A stretch of DNA of 64,000 nucleotides, taken from Roseiarcus sp963813555 (GTDB lineage Bacteria > Pseudomonadota > Alphaproteobacteria > Rhizobiales > Beijerinckiaceae). How positions within the stretch are numbered: position 1 is the first letter of the stretch; the number at the start of each line of letters is the position of its first letter. Where the stretch lies: contig CAWEZX010000004.1 in assembly GCA_963813555.1 (NCBI GenBank), forward strand, positions 310,001-374,000, given 5' to 3'. Positions 37,195 to 45,970 of this stretch are shown one piece after another. Under the pieces are notes generated by a model that was not told where the DNA came from, searched no databases, and saw only the letters and a list, made by a program, of their open reading frames with translations. A program made the position numbers and the translations under genes.

Positions 37195-37479
37195 TCATTT
37201 CTTGAACAGCTCGCTATGGGTACCAAGACGAGCAAGGCGCAAGAGGCCGTGCCCGGCCTTTCGATAAATTAATAAAAGATCAGGCCTTACGTGGCATTCG
37301 CGATAGCCCCGCCAATCGCCACTCAGGGCATGGTCGCGCAGCTGAGCGCCCAAAGCCGCGTCGGTCGCGAGGGCGGTAACGACGGCGATGAGTTCGTTGT
37401 TGAGCGTCGAGCGGAATTGGCCTTTGCTCTCGCGCTTGTAGTCACGGCGAAAGGTCGTCGACCGCTCAATCGCCCTCAT
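37195..37479 (-). CDS. YafQ-type toxin (RelE superfamily)
   Basis: A 94-residue mRNA endonuclease toxin. MRAIERSTTFRRDYKRESKG and the end LRDHALSGDWRGYRECHVRP, DLLLIYRKAGHGLLRLARLG, THSELF match the YafQ branch, with the catalytic histidine pattern RECHVRPDLLLIY and TH-SELF. It overlaps the antitoxin gene by 14 bp and is the downstream member of the pair. YafQ cleaves ribosome-bound mRNA in E. coli. Confidence 0.88.
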   Translation of the reverse strand: MRAIERSTTFRRDYKRESKGQFRSTLNNELIAVVTALATDAALGAQLRDHALSGDWRGYRECHVRPDLLLIYRKAGHGLLRLARLGTHSELFKK

Positions 37480-37732
37480 TGCGAAGGTCGGTCATCAAAT
37501 CCGCGACGTCAGCGAACGCCTTGGCCTGACCGTCTTCTAGTTCGGCGATGGCTTTGCGCGTGATTGCGTTCGGAGCCTTCACCTCAAATGGCAAACGGCG
37601 CTCGTCGGCAATGCGCAACATGAGCAAGCGGATGGCGTCGGATATCGACAGACCCATATCGGCCAGGGTCGCGGCGGCGCGCTCCTTCGTGTCGTGGTCG
37701 ATCCTGGCGCGAACAACGTCCGTAGCGGGCAT
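37466..37732 (-). CDS. RelB/DinJ-type antitoxin
   Basis: An 88-residue antitoxin from ATG 37732: MPATDVVRARIDHDTKERAA, then LADMGLSISDAIRLLMLRIA, the ribbon-helix-helix of DinJ, then RRLPFEVKAPNAITRKAIAE with the conserved LPF(E/D) before the toxin-binding tail. A perfect 13-bp inverted repeat lies 14 bp upstream, where the dimer should repress the operon. Confidence 0.9.
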   Translation of the reverse strand: MPATDVVRARIDHDTKERAAATLADMGLSISDAIRLLMLRIADERRLPFEVKAPNAITRKAIAELEDGQAKAFADVADLMTDLRNEGD

Positions 37733-37745
37733 TGGAATGATCCAT

Positions 37746-37776
37746 GAGTTTGTAGCTATAATGTAGCTACAAACTC
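37746..37776. promoter_or_regulatory. Inverted-repeat operator of the YafQ/DinJ-type module
   Basis: GAGTTTGTAGCTA (37746–37758) and its exact inverse TAGCTACAAACTC (37764–37776) are separated by TAATG. These 13-bp perfect arms directly ahead of the antitoxin start are a textbook autoregulatory operator. Confidence 0.75.
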
Positions 37777-37826
37777 CAATAGGCAAGGGAAAGTTCGGGT
37801 CCAGCTCAGTCCGGCTTGGGCTTCGC

Positions 37827-38552
37827 TCACAGAATCGAGCGATCGACGGCGGTTTCCGCTTCCGCAATGGTCTCCGGCCGCCCGACATGCACCCAAAGGC
37901 CATCGAGGCGGACGCCATAGAGCCGGCTCTTCGCGGCCGCGGCGTGAAAGAACGGCGCAAGGCGAAACACGTCCGCCGTCTCGCTTGCGAACAGCTGCGG
38001 CTTGACGATCCCGACGCCGGTATAGACAAACGGCGCGACGTGGCGCGGCTCACGCGGCTGAAGCCGTCCGTCATGGGTCATGGCGAAATCGCCGGGCCAG
38101 TCGACGCCCACCGCCCCAGCGCCGGCCGCGACCAACAGCAGGATGTCCATCGCGTCGGCATCGAACGTCCGTGCGAGCCGCGCAATATTCGACCGCGGCC
38201 CCTCGATCCAGAATGCGTCGGTGTTGCAGATCAGGAACGGATCGTCGCCGATCAGCGGCAGCGCGCGCTTGATCCCGCCGCCCTGATCGAGCAGCTTCGA
38301 CCGCTCGTCCGAGATGGTGATCTTCGGCGCTCGCCGCTTGGCCAGATGCGCCTCGATCTGATCGCCGAGCCAATGCACGTTGACGATCGCCCGCTCGACG
38401 CCGCTCTCCGCCAGGCGATCGAGGCAACGATCGATGAGCGTCCGGCCGCCAACCCTGACCAGCGGCTTCGGCAACGTTTCGGTGATCGGCCGCATCCGCA
38501 TCCCCAGTCCGGCGGCGAACACCATGGCCGTCTTGGGAACGGGCGGGCTCAT
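37827..38552 (-). CDS. Nucleotidyltransferase, MurU-like (MurNAc-1-P uridylyltransferase)
   Basis: A 241-residue sugar-1-phosphate nucleotidyltransferase. The N-terminus KTAMVFAAGLGMRMRPITET is the nucleotide-binding signature (GxGxRxxPxT), followed by PKPLVRVGGRTLIDRCLDRL, NVHWLGDQIEAHL and DQGGGIKRALP. The order sugar kinase (AmgK-like, in the fusion 20 bp upstream) followed by this enzyme matches the AmgK–MurU peptidoglycan-recycling route to UDP-MurNAc. A mannose-1-phosphate guanylyltransferase activity cannot be excluded from sequence. Confidence 0.85.
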   Translation of the reverse strand: MSPPVPKTAMVFAAGLGMRMRPITETLPKPLVRVGGRTLIDRCLDRLAESGVERAIVNVHWLGDQIEAHLAKRRAPKITISDERSKLLDQGGGIKRALPLIGDDPFLICNTDAFWIEGPRSNIARLARTFDADAMDILLLVAAGAGAVGVDWPGDFAMTHDGRLQPREPRHVAPFVYTGVGIVKPQLFASETADVFRLAPFFHAAAAKSRLYGVRLDGLWVHVGRPETIAEAETAVDRSIL

Positions 38553-38572
38553 CGGGCCTCAGCGATCGGACT

Positions 38573-40138
38573 TCAGGGGTCGGATTTGACCGGCAGTGGG
38601 CCAAGCGCCCGCGGCAAGTGATTCTGATACCAGAGCGCGAGCGGTTGAAGCAACGGATGGGCGAGATTGCGCGCCAGATAGCGCTCGATCCGCGGCAGGT
38701 GGCGCAGGTACTCCGGCTTGCCGTCGCGTTTATCAAGCCGGGCGAAGAGGCCGAGGATCTTGGTGGCGCGCTGGGCGCCCGTCGCGGCATAGGCGGCGGC
38801 GAAGCGCTGGGTGTCAAAGGCGGGGTCGACAGAGGTCCTGCGCCGCATATAAAGGGCGGCCAGACGCATCTCGAGATCCTCCGGCACGTCGACGCGCGCG
38901 TCTTGCAACAGCGAGGCGACATCGTACGCCGGCGGACCGATGGCCGCGTCCTGAAAGTCGATGAGCCCGATTCGCTTGAGCCCCAGCCGGTCCGCGAGCC
39001 AATGCAGATTGGGCGAATGATAGTCGCGCAACGTCCAGGTGGTGGGCTCAGCGAGAATAGGCTGAAGGAGCTCGCGCCAGATGGCCAGGAACTGCATGCG
39101 CGCCCCCGACGGCGGCGTAACCCGAGCGACCGTCGGGGCATACCAGTCGAGCGCCAGCTCGACCTCGACCAGCATCGCTTCGATGTCGTAGACCGGCAGG
39201 TCGTAGGGTTCCTCGCCGGCCGACAGGCTCGGCGGCAAATCGCGTCCGTGCAGATCGGCCAGAAGCGCAATCGCCGGGGCATAGCGCGCGCCATCTGGAA
39301 CGCCGTTTTGGGCGACGGTGGCCGAGCCGAAGTCCTCGATCAGCGCCAGGCCTTCAACGACGCTATAAGCGATGAGGGCCGGCGCCGAGTAGCCGAGGCC
39401 GCGCAACCCCTCGGCCATGGCGATGAAAGCCCGGATGTCGGGCGACAGCTTGGCGATGGCCGCGTAGGGCTTGCCGAAGCGCAGGATCGGCCCATCCGGC
39501 CGAGGCGGAGAAATCATCAGGATCGCCGTCTCGCCGGTCGGCTTGATCAGCCGCTCGTAGGCGCGAATGGACGCGTCGCCCTGCAGGAATTCGCGCACTC
39601 CGTTGCCCCAGCCGGCGCGCTCGAGGAGCCTCGCGACACCGAGCGCCAGCGCCAGGCGGGGGTCGATCGCGCCGAATCCGCGCAGCATCAGCAGGCGGAA
39701 TTCGGGGCCGCGGCTCGGATCAAACCGGATGTCGATCTCGAGACGGTCGGCAGGTAGGGCCTGCGGGATCTTCTCCGGCCATTCGACGATCGCAATCGCC
39801 CCGTCGACGGCTTCATCCCAGCCGAGATTGGCGAGCTCCGTTGGGCCGCGCAGCCGGTAGAAATCGGCGTGGACCACCGGCCCGGCCGGGGCGTCATAGA
39901 CCTGCATCAAGGTGAAGGTCGGGCTCGGCGCCTCGAGCTCCGGCGCCTCGGCGATAGCGCGGATGAGGCCGCGGGCAAAAGTGGTCTTGCCGGCGCCGAG
40001 ATCGCCAGTCAGGCCGACGAAGTCGCCGGGCTCAAGCCAGACGGCCTGCGCGATGGCGACCGCCAAAGTCGCCGCTTCGTCTGGCGCCTCGAAGATCCAG
40101 ACGCCTCCTTCCTCCCTAAGGTCGGCGAGACCGCTCAT
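38573..40138 (-). CDS. tsaE: TsaE–AmgK-like fusion: t6A ATPase subunit plus sugar kinase
   Basis: A 521-residue fusion. Residues 1–150 are TsaE: Walker A GLTGDLGAGKTTFARGLI, SPTFTLMQVYD, HADFYRL and the WPEKIPQALP segment, the ATPase needed for tRNA t6A37 formation. Residues ~165–510 are an aminoglycoside-phosphotransferase fold kinase (GDASIRAYERLI; LIEDFGSATVAQNG; LRDYHSPNLHWL with the Brenner motif; GLIDFQDAAIGPPAYDV). The kinase half resembles AmgK, which phosphorylates MurNAc/GlcNAc at the anomeric carbon. Such fusions are usual in Hyphomicrobiales. It sits five bases after divL and 20 before murU, all one operon. Confidence 0.9.
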   Translation of the reverse strand: MSGLADLREEGGVWIFEAPDEAATLAVAIAQAVWLEPGDFVGLTGDLGAGKTTFARGLIRAIAEAPELEAPSPTFTLMQVYDAPAGPVVHADFYRLRGPTELANLGWDEAVDGAIAIVEWPEKIPQALPADRLEIDIRFDPSRGPEFRLLMLRGFGAIDPRLALALGVARLLERAGWGNGVREFLQGDASIRAYERLIKPTGETAILMISPPRPDGPILRFGKPYAAIAKLSPDIRAFIAMAEGLRGLGYSAPALIAYSVVEGLALIEDFGSATVAQNGVPDGARYAPAIALLADLHGRDLPPSLSAGEEPYDLPVYDIEAMLVEVELALDWYAPTVARVTPPSGARMQFLAIWRELLQPILAEPTTWTLRDYHSPNLHWLADRLGLKRIGLIDFQDAAIGPPAYDVASLLQDARVDVPEDLEMRLAALYMRRRTSVDPAFDTQRFAAAYAATGAQRATKILGLFARLDKRDGKPEYLRHLPRIERYLARNLAHPLLQPLALWYQNHLPRALGPLPVKSDP

Positions 40139-40143
40139 CCCCT

Positions 40144-42696
40144 TTACTGAACCGATTGTGTCTTCGGCGGCGCCATGAGTTGCCGGGCCACCGCCGGCGC
40201 CCCCATTGGATCGACGGGAAAGATGCAGGTGACCGTCGTTCCCTCCCGGGGCGCAGTGTCGATCAGGACCCGGCCCTGATGCAGTTCGACCATCGATCTC
40301 ACGATCGATAGACCGAGGCCGGGGCCGCGATGCCGCGAGCCGTTGGGAAAGGTTTCGAACCGCTCAAATACGCGATCGATCATCTCGGGGGGGATGCCGC
40401 GTCCCCGGTCGCTGACCTTGAACACGATCTCCGCGCCGCGCCGCATCGCTGCTAACGTAACAGTCTGGCCTGCCTCCGAATAGTTGATCGCATTGGAGAG
40501 AAGATTGAACAAAACCTGGCGCACTCGTCGGCCGTCGGCGTGCAGCGATCCGACGCCGTCGGTCATGACAATGCGCAATTCGATCGCCGCTTCGCTCAAG
40601 CGATCCTGCACGCCCGCCGCCGCAGCTTTCATCGCCTCGCCGACGTCGACCTCCTCGAGCCTGAGCTCCAGCGCCCCGGCGTCCATCGAGGCAAGATCGA
40701 GGATGTCGTCGATGATGGCGAGCAGCGCGTGCGACGAATCGTTGATGAATCCAGCATATTCGAGCTGTTTGGGATTGAGCGGACCAACGCCGCCGCCCGC
40801 CAGAAGCTGGGTGAAGCCGATGATATTGGTGAGGGGCGTGCGGAGCTCATAGGAGACGTGGTTGACAAAATCGTTGCGCAGTTTTTCAGCTGCGATGAGC
40901 GCCTGATTTCGTTCGGTCAGCGCGCGCTCGATGTTGACGCCCGCGGTCACATCGAGCGAGGTCATGAGCGTCGCTCCGTCCGGCAACGGCAGGGCGGCGC
41001 AATCGAGGATGAGCCCGTCCGTGCGTTCGATCCGCGCCGCCCGGCTCTTGCGATGGTCGGGGAGATCGACGATCACCGCCCTGAGATCGTCAAACAGCCC
41101 AGGATCGCCGCATAGCGGCTTGCAGGCGTGGGCGATCTCGTCGATGTGCGGACGGTCGCGCAGGACGGCCGGATCGATTCGCCACAGTTCCGCGAAGGCC
41201 GGGTTGAACAGCTTCATGCGCCCGTCGGCTCCGAACGCCGCCACCCCTTCCTTGAGCGCGTCGAGGGTCTCGCCCTGCACATTGGTGAGCGCGGTGACCT
41301 GGGACGCGAGCGCGTAGCTCTGGGTCGCATCGTCGTAGAGATAGGTGACGCCGCCTTTCGGATTGGGGCTGGTGACGACGCGCAGCGCCCGGCCGTCAGG
41401 CAGATGCCACACCGATTCGCTGGGCTCGACCGCCTGGTAGGCGCTCAATTGCTGGGTCTTCCAGGCGCGGAAGTCCACCTGTTCTGGCAGCTGACGCTTG
41501 GCCCGCAGCCGATCGAGGATTTCGCCGTCGCTCGGCCCCTGATCAAGGAAGGCGGCCTCAAGCGACCAGGTCTGGCAGTAGGCCGCATTGTACAGCGTCA
41601 GCCGCTTGGCCTTGTCGAAGATCGCAACCGCCGTCGACAGCCGATCGATCATGCGCGAATAGTCGTCCTCGTTGCGCTCCATTTCCGCTTTCAGCGCGAC
41701 AATTTCGGAAACGTCGCGAGCAATCCCGGCGGAGCCGGCCTGAGTGCGCGCCTCGACGGCGTCGAAGGTTCGACGCTCGCCACCGACGACCGCCGACGCG
41801 CGGCGGCTCCATGCGCCGCTCTCCTTCACCGCTGCCGTCGCTTCGCGGCGCACCGCCGGATCGAACAGCTCGCCGCTCGCGTCGATCGCGGCCTCAGCGT
41901 CAGGCGCGTCAACGGCGCGGGCGTAAGCGATGTTGCACCAGACGATCCGGCCAACCGCGTCGCGCGTCCATGCCGGCATGTCCGCAGTCTCGAGCGCGCG
42001 GCGCAGGCCTTCCAGCGCGCCTCCGGCTTCAGCGAATTGATCGCGCAGTTGCGCCAATTGAAGGCGCTCACCCGAGACGTCGCGGATGCGCATCACGGCG
42101 CTCCCGGACACCGGGCGCCCGTCAAGCTCCAGATGGCGTCCGCGCAGGTTGACCACAGCGGCGGCGAACGCTTCTCCGCGGGTCAAGAGACGCTCCGCCG
42201 CCTCCTGGACCTTGGCCGCCTGGGCGGGATTGAGCCATGAGCCGAACGCGAGCACGCGCGACGACAGCGGCGAATCGGCGACGAGGGCGAAATCGCCCTC
42301 GATCGTCGGTTCCGCGTCCAGACGGTCCCAGGAAATGAGGATTTGCGACTCGCTGCGCAGCATCAGCGCTGTGCGGTCAAGTTGGGCGTTGGTTCGCGCG
42401 AGCTCCGTCTCGAGCTCGAGAACGCGGCGCGTCCAGATCCTGCGGCCGATGAGATGAAGAACAGCAGTGATCGTCGCGAGCAGCATCAGCGACAGGATGA
42501 CGAGGCCGGCGACATTGGCCTGGACCGAGGCCATGTTGAACGCCAGCCGCGCCTGCGCCTCCAGGGGCTGCGAGAGATCCTGTGCGGGCGCGATCGCGCC
42601 CGCAAGGAAGTAAAGCGCCAAGCCTGCGGCCGCCCGGTCGAGCCTTCGCGTCCGTCCGCCGATTCCGGAGCGCTGCGCCCCCCTGAATCCCCGCAA
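40144..42696 (-). CDS. divL: DivL-type PAS sensor kinase with tyrosine at the phospho-acceptor site
   Basis: Membrane sensor of the histidine-kinase superfamily, 850 residues. One or two N-terminal hydrophobic helices (about residues 22–38 and 62–82) are followed by a coiled coil, several PAS-type regions (~230–330, 340–460, 475–590), a DHp domain and a complete ATPase domain (NLLSNAINYSE, DRGRGIPPEMID, FPNGSRHRGPGLGLSIV). At the H-box the sequence is DFVNHVSYELRTPLTNII: Tyr616 replaces the histidine, exactly as in Caulobacter DivL. DivL acts with DivK and CckA to control CtrA rather than as an ordinary phosphodonor. Neighbouring tsaE–amgK downstream supports the assignment. A dense group of GANTC sites lies at its start. 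Confidence 0.88.
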   Translation of the reverse strand: MRGFRGAQRSGIGGRTRRLDRAAAGLALYFLAGAIAPAQDLSQPLEAQARLAFNMASVQANVAGLVILSLMLLATITAVLHLIGRRIWTRRVLELETELARTNAQLDRTALMLRSESQILISWDRLDAEPTIEGDFALVADSPLSSRVLAFGSWLNPAQAAKVQEAAERLLTRGEAFAAAVVNLRGRHLELDGRPVSGSAVMRIRDVSGERLQLAQLRDQFAEAGGALEGLRRALETADMPAWTRDAVGRIVWCNIAYARAVDAPDAEAAIDASGELFDPAVRREATAAVKESGAWSRRASAVVGGERRTFDAVEARTQAGSAGIARDVSEIVALKAEMERNEDDYSRMIDRLSTAVAIFDKAKRLTLYNAAYCQTWSLEAAFLDQGPSDGEILDRLRAKRQLPEQVDFRAWKTQQLSAYQAVEPSESVWHLPDGRALRVVTSPNPKGGVTYLYDDATQSYALASQVTALTNVQGETLDALKEGVAAFGADGRMKLFNPAFAELWRIDPAVLRDRPHIDEIAHACKPLCGDPGLFDDLRAVIVDLPDHRKSRAARIERTDGLILDCAALPLPDGATLMTSLDVTAGVNIERALTERNQALIAAEKLRNDFVNHVSYELRTPLTNIIGFTQLLAGGGVGPLNPKQLEYAGFINDSSHALLAIIDDILDLASMDAGALELRLEEVDVGEAMKAAAAGVQDRLSEAAIELRIVMTDGVGSLHADGRRVRQVLFNLLSNAINYSEAGQTVTLAAMRRGAEIVFKVSDRGRGIPPEMIDRVFERFETFPNGSRHRGPGLGLSIVRSMVELHQGRVLIDTAPREGTTVTCIFPVDPMGAPAVARQLMAPPKTQSVQ

Positions 42697-42785
42697 CGAA
42701 TCGCCTCCTCGAGAGCCCGACGGCGATGGCTCGCGCCATCCGGGTCGTCCGCCGATTCTCTCCTTCCGCGAGGAAGGTGCGAATC
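42661..42785. promoter_or_regulatory. Cluster of five GANTC sites at the divL start
   Basis: GATTC/GAATC occurs at 42661, 42685, 42698, 42754 and 42781, spanning the first codons of divL and its upstream region. GANTC is the CcrM methylation site, and methylation state gates cell-cycle promoters in alphaproteobacteria. At random such a site is expected about once per 256 bp or less in high-GC DNA. Regulatory use is inferred. Confidence 0.5.
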
Positions 42786-42980
42786 AGCCCCTCAACAGGA
42801 TTACGAAATGTTTGCCGCAAAGTCGTTAACCATGAGGGCGAGGCTCGAAGGACAGTTCGCAGACCAGAAGCTAGCGCTCGTGGTTATGGAGTCCATGAGC
42901 AACAATATGTGCCGATTTGCGCCCCTTGGTCGCTATCGCAGGAGCTTCAGTTGTTTAAATTTGTTGCCGTTCCGGGGCGT

Positions 42981-44015
42981 CTAGCGCAGGAGGCCGAGGA
43001 TGTCCTTGATCGCGTCCATATTGGGCCGGGCGATGGCGCGCGCCTTGTCCGCCCCGTCGGCGAGGACAGCGTCGGTAAAGCCCGGATCGGCCGCCAGGCG
43101 CAGCATTTCGGCGCGAATCGGGGCGAGCTTGCCGATCGTAAGGTCGGCGAGAGCAGTCTTGAACGCCGAAAACTGGCCGCCGCCGAAGCGCGTGAGCACG
43201 TCGGCCCTCGTCACGTCGTTCAAGGCGGCGAAGATGCCGACCAGATTGTCGGCTTCAGGGCGCCGCGCCAGACCCTCGACCTCGCTCGGCAGCGGCTCGG
43301 GATCGGTCTTGGCCCGGCGAATCTTCTGCGCGATCGTGTCCGCGTCGTCGGTCAGCGCAATATAGGCGTTCTCCGAGGTGTCCGACTTCGACATTTTCTT
43401 CGCGCCGTCGCGCAAGCTCATGACCCGGGTCGCCGGTCCCTGGATCAAAGGTTCAGGCAGTGGAAAGAAACCGTCGCCGTGACCGTGAGCGGCAATCGAC
43501 GCGGCGAAGTCGTTGTTGAACTTTTGCGCGATGTCGCGCGCAAGCTCCAAATGCTGCTTCTGATCGTCGCCGACCGGAACGTGCGTCGCGCGATAGATGA
43601 GAATGTCAGCCGCCATCAACACCGGATAGTTGTAAAGCCCGATCGACGCGTTCTCCCGGTCCTTGCCCGCTTTTTCTTTGAACTGGGTCATGCGATTGAG
43701 CCAGCCAAGCCGGGCGACGCAATCGAACACCCAGGTCAGCTCGGCATGCTCGGCGACCCGGCTCTGATTGAAGACGATATTGGCCTTCGGATCGATGCCG
43801 CAGGCAAGAAAGGCCGCGGTCACCTCGCGCGTGGCGCGTGCAAGCTGCTCGGGCTCCTGCGGCAGCGTGATCGCGTGCAAATCGACGACGCAATAGATGC
43901 ACGGATGCGTCTTCTGCATCTCGACGAAGCGCTTGATCGCGCCAAGATAATTGCCGAGGTGCAGATTGCCCGTCGGCTGAACGCCGGAAAACACGCGTTC
44001 GGGGAACTTCGCCAT
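42981..44015 (-). CDS. trpS: Tryptophanyl-tRNA synthetase
   Basis: Class I aminoacyl-tRNA synthetase charging tRNA-Trp, 344 residues. FSGVQPTGNLHLGNYLGAIK carries the HIGH-equivalent motif, VDLHAITLP and NYPVLMAADILIYRATHVPV line the active site, and KKMSKSD is the KMSKS loop. Length and ends are normal. It is upstream of divL and downstream of the ACT-domain gene on the same strand. Confidence 0.97.
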   Translation of the reverse strand: MAKFPERVFSGVQPTGNLHLGNYLGAIKRFVEMQKTHPCIYCVVDLHAITLPQEPEQLARATREVTAAFLACGIDPKANIVFNQSRVAEHAELTWVFDCVARLGWLNRMTQFKEKAGKDRENASIGLYNYPVLMAADILIYRATHVPVGDDQKQHLELARDIAQKFNNDFAASIAAHGHGDGFFPLPEPLIQGPATRVMSLRDGAKKMSKSDTSENAYIALTDDADTIAQKIRRAKTDPEPLPSEVEGLARRPEADNLVGIFAALNDVTRADVLTRFGGGQFSAFKTALADLTIGKLAPIRAEMLRLAADPGFTDAVLADGADKARAIARPNMDAIKDILGLLR

Positions 44016-44099
44016 CGTCGTCCGTTTAAGGGCAGGAATTGCAGGGCGGCCCTTATGGCAACGCCATTCGCGGCGCGCAAGAGCCGGAGAGGCCGCTGG

Positions 44100-44630
44100 T
44101 CACGGGCGCGACTCGCTCTCGCCCACCGTAAGATCGACCATGATCTCGGCCGCAAGCCGTTCGAGCGCCTTGCGCAGGTCGTCAAGCTTGAGGCCATCGG
44201 GGACGCTAAGGCGCGCGGTGGCGTGAAACATCTCGACGCCGGTGAACGGCTCGCCCGCGAGGCTGCTCATGAACTCTTCGATGTTGACGCCGAGGCGGCT
44301 CAAAGCGTGCGTCACGTCGCGCACGATGCCCGGCCGCTCGTTGCCGACGATCTCCAGAGCGACGAGTCGCCTGGACTTTTCGGGCTCGGCCGCCGCGCCG
44401 CGCTCGATGCTAATGCGAAGCCCGGCGTGCGCTAAATCGCGCAGCGACAATTCCAGCGTCGTGATCTGGTCATCCGGAACGTTAACAAGCACCACGCCCG
44501 CAAATTTGCCCGCAAGTCGCACCGACCGGCTCTCAAGCCAGGTCGCGCCGCAGTCGGCGACCTTCTCCGAGATCGCGTTGACGAGCCCGGGCCTGTCGTC
44601 GCCAACGAAGGTCAGAACGAGCGGCGTCAT
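44100..44630 (-). CDS. ACT-domain protein, GcvR-like
   Basis: A 176-residue protein of two ACT domains: MTPLVLTFVGDDRPGLVNAI, then EKVADCGATWLESRSVRLAG, and the second beginning LVALEIVGNERPGIVRDVTH. The GxxRPGIV/GDDRPGLV motifs and overall length match the glycine cleavage repressor GcvR family, whose members bind an amino acid and modulate a partner regulator rather than DNA. No glycine-cleavage genes are present in the window, so the target is unknown. Start ATG 44630 chosen over an upstream in-frame ATG by homology. Confidence 0.82.
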   Translation of the reverse strand: MTPLVLTFVGDDRPGLVNAISEKVADCGATWLESRSVRLAGKFAGVVLVNVPDDQITTLELSLRDLAHAGLRISIERGAAAEPEKSRRLVALEIVGNERPGIVRDVTHALSRLGVNIEEFMSSLAGEPFTGVEMFHATARLSVPDGLKLDDLRKALERLAAEIMVDLTVGESESRP

Positions 44631-44664
44631 GTTGCGGGCCCCCAACGGTTTGTTGCGAAGCCTA

Positions 44665-45965
44665 TCACAAAATGAACCGGCTCAGATCGGCGTTCGCGGC
44701 GAGGTCGCCGACATGGCGCTCGACGAAATCGGCGTCGATGCGAACTTTTTCCCCGGATCGGTCGGCGGCGGTGAAGCTCACCTCATCGAGAACGCGCTCC
44801 ATCACCGTCTGCAGCCGGCGCGCGCCGATGTTCTCGACCGATCCATTGACCTTGGCGGCGAGGCGCGCGATCGCCGCCACCGCATCGTCGGTAAACTCGA
44901 GATCGAGGCCTTCGGTGCGCATCAGCGCCACATATTGCTTGATCAGGCTCGCCTCGGTGTCGGTCAGGATGCGCTTGAAATCGTCCTCGGTCAGCGAATT
45001 GAGTTCGACCCGGATCGGCAGGCGGCCTTGCAGCTCGGGCAAGAGGTCGGACGGCTTGACGATGTGGAAGGCGCCGGAAGCCACGAACAGGATGTGGTCG
45101 GTCTTGATCGCGCCGTGCTTGGTGGCGACCGTGGTGCCTTCGATCAACGGCAGAAGATCGCGCTGCACGCCCTCGCGCGATACGTCGGCGCCGCCGCGTC
45201 CCTCGCGGGCGCAAATTTTGTCGATCTCGTCAAGGAAGACAATGCCGTTGCTCTCGACCTCGGCCACCGCGTCCTGAACGATTGCGTCCTGGTCGAGCAG
45301 TTTGTCCGCCTCGGCGGCGATCAGCGGCTCGTGGGCTTCCGCGACGGTCATCCGCTTGGCCTTGGTGCGCTGGCTCTTGCCAAAAATGTCGCCGAGATTG
45401 ATAGCGCCGATCGAAGCGCCGGGCATGTTCGGCAGTTCGAACATCGGCATACCCGAGCCGCTCTGCGGCAATTCGACCTCAATTTCCTTGTCGTTGAGCT
45501 CGCCCGCGTGCAGCTTGCGGCGAAAGGTTTCGCGGGTGGAGGTGGATGAGGTCGAGCCGACAAGCGCGTCGAGCACCCGCTCTTCCGCCGCCAGCTCCGC
45601 CTTGGCTTCGATGTCCTTGCGCTTGCGGCTCTTGACCAGCGCGATGGCGACCTCAATCAGATCGCGGACGATCTGCTCGACGTCGCGCCCGACATAGCCG
45701 ACCTCGGTGAATTTGGTCGCTTCGACCTTGAGAAACGGCGCCCCGGCCAGCTTGGCGAGCCGGCGGGCGATCTCGGTCTTGCCGCATCCGGTCGGGCCGA
45801 TCATCAGGATGTTCTTGGGCATCACCTCCTCGCGCATCGGCGACGTGAGGCGCAGGCGCCGCCACCGGTTGCGCAAAGCGATGGCGACGGCGCGCTTGGC
45901 GTCCGCCTGACCGACAATGTAGCGGTCAAGCTCGGAGACAATTTCGCGGGGGAGAGATCCGACAT
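44665..45965 (-). CDS. hslU: HslU ATPase subunit of HslVU protease, one frameshift near the N-terminus
   Basis: AAA+ unfoldase that feeds substrates to HslV. From ATG 45965 the first codons read MSDLSP, then the natural REIVSELDRYIVGQADAKRA continues in another frame because a run of five G's at 45948–45952 (plus strand) needs a sixth. The rest is intact: NILMIGPTGCGKTEIARRLA (Walker A), the pore motif EVGYVGRDVEQIV, a full I-domain, IVFLDEIDKI (Walker B), and the C-terminal VERHVGDLAANADLSRFIL. Corrected length is 433 residues, normal for HslU. Given an intact adjacent hslV, a consensus error is more likely than a mutation. Confidence 0.92.
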
Positions 45966-45970
45966 GAGGT

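Noticed and set aside
42726..44435. Plus-strand 569-codon open frame over trpS
   Set aside because: Antisense shadow; trpS motifs are complete on the minus strand.
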